64,000 nt of DNA from contig DATIWB010000023.1 of assembly GCA_035519675.1 (NCBI GenBank), forward strand, positions 62,001-126,000, written 5' to 3'. Under the pieces are notes generated by a model. The model was not told the DNA's origin. It saw nothing but the letters and a program-made list of their open reading frames with translations, and ran no database searches. Below are positions 60,181-64,000 of the stretch, one piece after another; the stretch's first letter is position 1; every line of letters begins with the position of its first letter. This DNA comes from RPRB01 sp035519675. GTDB taxonomy: Bacteria; Myxococcota; Myxococcia; Myxococcales; Myxococcaceae. A program made the position numbers and the translations under genes.

Positions 60181-63168
60181 TCAGGGCCGGATGTCGGCAG
60201 CGGGTGCGTGGGGAATCTCCTCCCAGTCTCCCTGGAGCACGAAGGCAGCCCAGGTGTACGGAGCGTCGAAGGGGCGCGTCCGGGCGAGCTTGCGTTGCGC
60301 CTGCCGGAGCGCCGCCGACGGACGCTGCCCTTCGACCAGCATCGCCCGGTAGAGCTCCTTCATCAGCTCGGCCGTGCCCCGGTCCGACACCTTCCACAGG
60401 CTCGACAGCACCTGCCGCGCACCGGCGTGGATGAAGCCGCGGGTGAGGCCCACCATTCCCTCGCCCTGGACGCGCTTCCCCAGCGCCGTCTGGCAAGCGC
60501 TGAGGACCACCAGGTCAGCACCGATGTGCATGCCGTAGATGTCCTGGAGCCGGAGGAATCCGTTCTGTGGCTTCCCGGCCGCGTCGACCAGGGAGAACAC
60601 GAGACCCGAGAGCTCGGGGTGCTGGCTGTTCAGCAGCCCGTGGGTGGCGAAGTGGAGGATGCGGTACGCGCTCACCGAGGGGTCCATCGCCAGCGCTCGG
60701 CGGGCCTCGAACCCCGTCGCACCGAGGCTCTGCCCGCGGGGGGCGAGCGCGAGGATGTCCTCGGCCTCGAGGCGTGTCCCCGGCAGCCGCACCAGCCGCT
60801 GCAGCCCCAGCTCGTCCATGGAACGCTGGAGGTCTGCCGGGACCGCCGCCGCCGCCATGCCGGTGCTCGCCGGCAGACGCGAGTCCCCCCGATCGAACAC
60901 CGGATCTGCGAGCACCACCACCGCGCCGGTATGCCGGTCGGCGTGCTCGGCGGCCCGCACCGCGGCTACGGCCGATGCCGAGGGCACGACGATGACCTCC
61001 TGTTCCTCGACCAGCCGGCGCTGGGTCCGAGGCAGCACCAGCGCGGGGAAGGGCAGCTCGTGAAGGACGCCGTCGGCGGCGATCGCCAGGCGCTTGCCAC
61101 GGATCCGCTCCATCGCCGGCTCCAGCAACATTCCCCCCAGCCGCGAGGCCAGGCGCCGTTCGGCGGTCGGGTCCGACGCGGGCGACTGCCAGAGCTGGGC
61201 GAGCCTGCGGACCTCTCGCTCGATGCGCCCGCGCGCCGGGAGCACCCGGACGTCGATCGATCCGGGGGTCACGACGAAGAGGAAGCTCCGGTCCGCTCCC
61301 AGGAGGTACTGGAGCAGCACCGTGTCCCCGTCGAGGACCCGTGACTGCACTGCGGAGAGGCCGAGGGGTTCGCCCCCTGCCAGCGCCGCCAGCCGTGGAT
61401 TGCTCTGACGAATCCGGGCCCGGACGTCGTCGATCTCGGTCAGCACCCGCCGGAGCTCCGGGACGTCGGTGGGCACCCGGGCTCCCGCGGCTGTGCGCCG
61501 GGCCACCTCCGCCGAGACATGCTCCCCTTCCTCCAGCAGCCGGCGTTCGCGGGCCACCAGCTCCGGGTCGGCGCCGCCGGTGATGTCCACCCGCGCCTCG
61601 AGGAGGAGATCCAGCAGACTCCGGGCCCGCGCCCGCTCGCTGATCCAGAACATCTCCCCCAGACGGGCCGGATCGGGCGCGCGCTGCTGGAGGTCCCACA
61701 GCACCGAGACGAGCAGCTCGTAGCGGTCGCGGTTCCGGGCGGTCCAGGCAGTGCGCCCGCTCCCGCCGGGGCGCAGGAGGCGGCCGGAGTCGGTGAGGTC
61801 CACCGCCTGGGCCAGCGAGTCGCGGCTCTCCTCGAGGCGACCGAGCGCCCGCTGCGCCTTCGCCAGATTCGTCAGCGAGATCGCCTGCTGGTTGGTGTCG
61901 GGCGCCTCCTGCGCCATCCGCAGCGCGGCACCGTGCATGGTGACCGCCTCTTCTGGCCGGCCCTCCAGCTGCAGGATCTCCCCCAGCCCGTCGTGGGCGA
62001 TGGCGAGGTTGACCCGGTCTCCGATCGGGGTGAGCAGCTCGATGGCCTCGCGGTAAGCGCGCTTGGCCTCGGCGAGCCGGTGCGTGTCTCCGTACACCCA
62101 GCCCAGATGGTAGAGCGAGACGGCCTGGCTCCGGCGGTCCCCCAGCACCCGGTGCGCCTCCAGGGCCTGGCGGAACTGGCCCTCTGCCTCGGCGTATCGC
62201 TCGAGGTCATAGAGCACCACTCCGATGACGTCCTTCGTGGTGCCCTGGCGTTGCGGGCGCGGATCGGCGCGCTCGGCCGCCCGCAGCAGCTCGAGCGCCC
62301 GATCCCATTCCTTGGAGGCCAGGTGGTTGAACCCCAGGTTGTGGAGGATCATCGCCTTCAGCCCGGGGCGGGCGAGCGGCTCGGCCAGCTCGCGCGCACG
62401 TCGGAGGTCGTCCAGGGCCCCCACCGAGTTGGAGAGGCTCTCCCGGATCACCCCGCGGTCGTTGTACGCCTGTGCGAGCGTGCGCGGGTTGCCGAGCTGC
62501 TCGCGGAGCTCGATGGCGCGGGTGATCGACGTCTCGGCACTCTCCAGCTCCCCGAGCTCCCAGAGGATGCCTGCCGTCGTGGCGTGGACGCTGGACTCAC
62601 CGCGCCCGTCACCCGCCTGGCGCGCGATCGCCGCGGCGCGGGTCGCCACATCGACCGCCTCCCGGAGCGAGGCCTCGGCGTGCTGGGCCCAGAGCACGAT
62701 GGTGCGCTGGTACAGCCGCTCGGCCTGGATCCGCCTCTCGTCGAGCGGCGTGGGCGCGCGCGGCGGCTCGATGCGCACCACCGCCTCCCCGGCTGGCTCC
62801 GAGGAGGCGGCCAGGATGAGCTGACAGACTCCGGAACGGGTGGGCACCGCGGCGGCCGGGAGCTCCTCCGGCTCTTCCTGGTCCTCGGAGTTCCGCACCT
62901 CCGCCAGGAGCTCACCGGACGGGTCGCGCAACTGGACGACCATCGGCTGGAGATCCGGATCGACGCTCGTTCGGAGGAGCACGCCGGTGGTGCAGGGGAG
63001 CTCGACGATGCTCGGCACGCCGGCGGCGAGCTTCACCGTCCGCACCTCCGCGGCGGTTGGTCCGGGCGCCGCATCGGCGGCCAGCGCTGCGAGGAGGGCC
63101 GACAGAGCGAGGGACCTGCACGAAGGCAACGGCCAGGGGCGGTGCGACAATCTCGGGCGACTCTCCAC
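60181..63168 (-). CDS. Exported TPR-CHAT protease-like protein
   Basis: About 995 residues from a GTG at 63168 (AAAGG upstream; TTG starts later are possible). An N-terminal signal-like stretch (S-L-A-L-S-A-L-L-A-A-L-A-A-D-A) is followed by a beta-domain to about residue 155. TPR-like repeats occupy about 190-480 (A-R-L-G-E-type helices, Y-N-D-R-G-V-I, Y-H-L-G-W-V-Y). The CHAT domain lies at 620-995, with His843 (L-H-F-A-T-H-G) and Cys892 (V-L-S-A-C-Q-T-A) as the caspase-like dyad, and G-L-T-R-G-F-I-H-A-G-A. CHAT enzymes cut partner proteins. Substrate unknown. A small membrane peptide and an anchor protein are beside it. Confidence 0.86.
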   Translation of the reverse strand: MESRPRLSHRPWPLPSCRSLALSALLAALAADAAPGPTAAEVRTVKLAAGVPSIVELPCTTGVLLRTSVDPDLQPMVVQLRDPSGELLAEVRNSEDQEEPEELPAAAVPTRSGVCQLILAASSEPAGEAVVRIEPPRAPTPLDERRIQAERLYQRTIVLWAQHAEASLREAVDVATRAAAIARQAGDGRGESSVHATTAGILWELGELESAETSITRAIELREQLGNPRTLAQAYNDRGVIRESLSNSVGALDDLRRARELAEPLARPGLKAMILHNLGFNHLASKEWDRALELLRAAERADPRPQRQGTTKDVIGVVLYDLERYAEAEGQFRQALEAHRVLGDRRSQAVSLYHLGWVYGDTHRLAEAKRAYREAIELLTPIGDRVNLAIAHDGLGEILQLEGRPEEAVTMHGAALRMAQEAPDTNQQAISLTNLAKAQRALGRLEESRDSLAQAVDLTDSGRLLRPGGSGRTAWTARNRDRYELLVSVLWDLQQRAPDPARLGEMFWISERARARSLLDLLLEARVDITGGADPELVARERRLLEEGEHVSAEVARRTAAGARVPTDVPELRRVLTEIDDVRARIRQSNPRLAALAGGEPLGLSAVQSRVLDGDTVLLQYLLGADRSFLFVVTPGSIDVRVLPARGRIEREVRRLAQLWQSPASDPTAERRLASRLGGMLLEPAMERIRGKRLAIAADGVLHELPFPALVLPRTQRRLVEEQEVIVVPSASAVAAVRAAEHADRHTGAVVVLADPVFDRGDSRLPASTGMAAAAVPADLQRSMDELGLQRLVRLPGTRLEAEDILALAPRGQSLGATGFEARRALAMDPSVSAYRILHFATHGLLNSQHPELSGLVFSLVDAAGKPQNGFLRLQDIYGMHIGADLVVLSACQTALGKRVQGEGMVGLTRGFIHAGARQVLSSLWKVSDRGTAELMKELYRAMLVEGQRPSAALRQAQRKLARTRPFDAPYTWAAFVLQGDWEEIPHAPAADIRP

Positions 63169-63208
63169 TGGACCTTTCGAAACCGCTGTTCGGAAGGAGA
63201 ACCAGGCC

Positions 63209-63355
63209 ATGGAGAAGACCAAGGGCTCGATCAGGGTGGTGGTGATGTTCCTCGCGGTGTCCCTCGTCGGCCTGCTCCTGTCGTTCGGGGCGGCGACCTC
63301 GACCGCGGCGCAGGACCCGCAGGACATCTCGGTGGAGAGCGACCAGGGGATTTGA
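63209..63355 (+). CDS. 48-residue membrane or exported peptide
   Basis: A 48-residue ORF with a strong ribosome site, AAGGAG, 9 bases before the ATG. The first 8 residues are basic (M-E-K-T-K-G-S-I-R), then V-V-V-M-F-L-A-V-S-L-V-G-L-L-L-S-F is a membrane or signal helix. The end (A-A-Q-D-P-Q-D-I-S-V-E-S-D-Q-G-I) is acidic. It starts only 40 bases from the CHAT start on the opposite strand, so their promoters must overlap. Possible roles are a secreted signal or a CHAT substrate or inhibitor; none is shown. Confidence 0.55.
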   Translation: MEKTKGSIRVVVMFLAVSLVGLLLSFGAATSTAAQDPQDISVESDQGI

Positions 63356-63402
63356 CCAGCGGGCGGCGGGCCGGACACGCACCCCCCTGTCGGCCCTCCC
63401 CG

Positions 63403-63430
63403 GGAGGTCTCCTCGAAAGAGGGGACCTCC
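63403..63430. terminator. Bidirectional hairpin terminator
   Basis: GGAGGTC-TCCTC pairs with GAGGG-GACCTCC (12 bp with one G-T) around a GAAA tetraloop, between the convergent 48-residue gene and the partial anchor gene. No strong T-run follows on either side. Confidence 0.5.
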
Positions 63431-63461
63431 TCGTCGTTGCTGGAGAAGGGGCCGGAGAGGC

Positions 63462-64000
63462 TCATCGCTGCGCAGCAGGGAGGGTCCGGAACTCGTGCGT
63501 GGAGACGGGCACGCGCCGCCCGCTCAGGGCCTCACCCTCGAGGAGGAGGGTGTACCGGCCCGGAGGTAGCAGCGCGCCGTCGACGACCAGCAGGAGCGCG
63601 TCCCGCGTGGCAGGCATGAGCGCGTCCTCGAGGACGGTGGTGCCCTGCTCGGAGCGGACCGTCACCCGGTACCGCTCGAACCGCGCGGGCAGCTCCCGCT
63701 CGATCCACAGCGCCATGGGATGTCCGGGGGGAGGGAGGGTCAGGGTCGGCACCTGGGCGCCCCGGGTGGTCAGCAGCGCGAGCACGGGCACGGCTGTCGC
63801 CCCACTCGACGTCAGACTGCTGCCGCGCGACTCGGGCGGCCGCCCGGGGGCATGCTCCAGCTGCGAGCGGGCGCGGGCGAGCTCCGCCTCGGTGCGGGCG
63901 AGCGCGTCCGTCTTCTCCGCCAGCCTCTGCTCCACCGTCCGGATGCGCAGGGAGCTCGCCCAGACCAGCCCGGCAAACGCCGCGGCTGCGGCCAGTCCCA
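63462..64000 (-). CDS. Membrane-anchored coiled-coil protein, 3' part (start beyond the window)
   Basis: The frame is open past the GTG at 63935 to the window edge, so the true start lies outside. It reads G-L-A-A-A-A-A-F-A-G-L-V-W-A-S-S-L-R-I as a membrane helix, then a coiled coil (V-E-Q-R-L-A-E-K-T-D-A-L), a Pro/Ser linker and a beta-domain ending with P-G-R-Y-T-L-L-L-E-G. The P-A-R-F-E-R-Y-R-V-T-V-R part resembles the sensor domain of anti-sigma-like membrane proteins that often accompany CHAT genes. A zinc-finger cytoplasmic part would be expected outside the window. Confidence 0.65.
   Translation of the reverse strand, partial: GLAAAAAFAGLVWASSLRIRTVEQRLAEKTDALARTEAELARARSQLEHAPGRPPESRGSSLTSSGATAVPVLALLTTRGAQVPTLTLPPPGHPMALWIERELPARFERYRVTVRSEQGTTVLEDALMPATRDALLLVVDGALLPPGRYTLLLEGEALSGRRVPVSTHEFRTLPAAQR

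Overview
The window looks like chromosomal DNA of a high-GC delta-proteobacterial-type bacterium, most likely a myxobacterium (Myxococcota). The signs are strong G/C third-position bias, operons packed with 1 to 4 base stop/start overlaps, many GTG starts, an FHA plus DUF4388 protein, a PilT with a long Pro/Ala tail, and above all a minor-pilin/PilY1 cluster that carries a cytochrome c of the TfcP type known from Myxococcus xanthus. The genus cannot be fixed from this sequence. No transposase, integrase, phage gene, CRISPR array or rRNA was seen.

Layout. 1-5.8 kb: end of a lipoprotein gene, a methyltransferase divergent from an AraC-type regulator, tRNA-Pro(TGG), a GNAT acetyltransferase, the coupled pair rph-rdgB and an exported cell-wall amidase. 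5.8-13.4 kb: a small exported protein, a selD gene read through an in-frame UGA with a SECIS-like hairpin, an FHA/DUF4388 protein, bamD, recX, pilT, and rplM-rpsI with a promoter. 13.4-19.1 kb: a UvrD/PcrA helicase, a very regular Cys-rich protein, a VOC protein, an rRNA-methyltransferase-like gene and a TPR/zincin lipoprotein. 19.2-26.7 kb: a six-gene minor-pilin operon (pilX, tfcP, pilY1, pilV, pilW, fimU). 26.8-35.3 kb: maf, a DHH phosphoesterase, a Cas4/AddB-like nuclease, mutY, a frameshifted gene, a DUF2252 protein, a hydratase, a membrane protein and msrA. 35.3-38.7 kb: a flotillin-like SPFH gene with a good -24/-12 (sigma-54) promoter, divergent from a sigma-54 activator. 38.7-45.4 kb: a kelch-propeller lipoprotein with a metallopeptidase-like lipoprotein, a kelch gene remnant, a membrane protein with a spermidine-synthase-like domain, an exported PCMT, an exported MBL-fold protein and a Cys-rich lipoprotein. 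45.4-49.9 kb: a complete branched-chain amino-acid ABC transporter (livKHMGF). 50-56.2 kb: a DUF2934 protein and a coupled methionine operon (ArsR-methyltransferase regulator, metH, MetE-core protein). 56.2-60.1 kb: a frameshifted CBS-domain gene, a CoA-binding protein, then a five-gene plus-strand group whose first four genes overlap (SirB1-like, NUDIX and others). 60.2-64 kb: a large TPR-CHAT protease-like protein, a 48-residue membrane peptide encoded on the other strand, and the end of a membrane-anchored coiled-coil protein that runs off the window.

Most of the window is housekeeping. The parts most worth a second look are the selenocysteine SelD, the PilY1/TfcP cluster with a Cys in place of the distal haem Met, the 13-cysteine period-3 protein, the sigma-54/flotillin divergon, the SAH-regulator-like met operon with a MetE-core partner, the CHAT locus, and two single-base frameshifts that look like decay or sequencing error.
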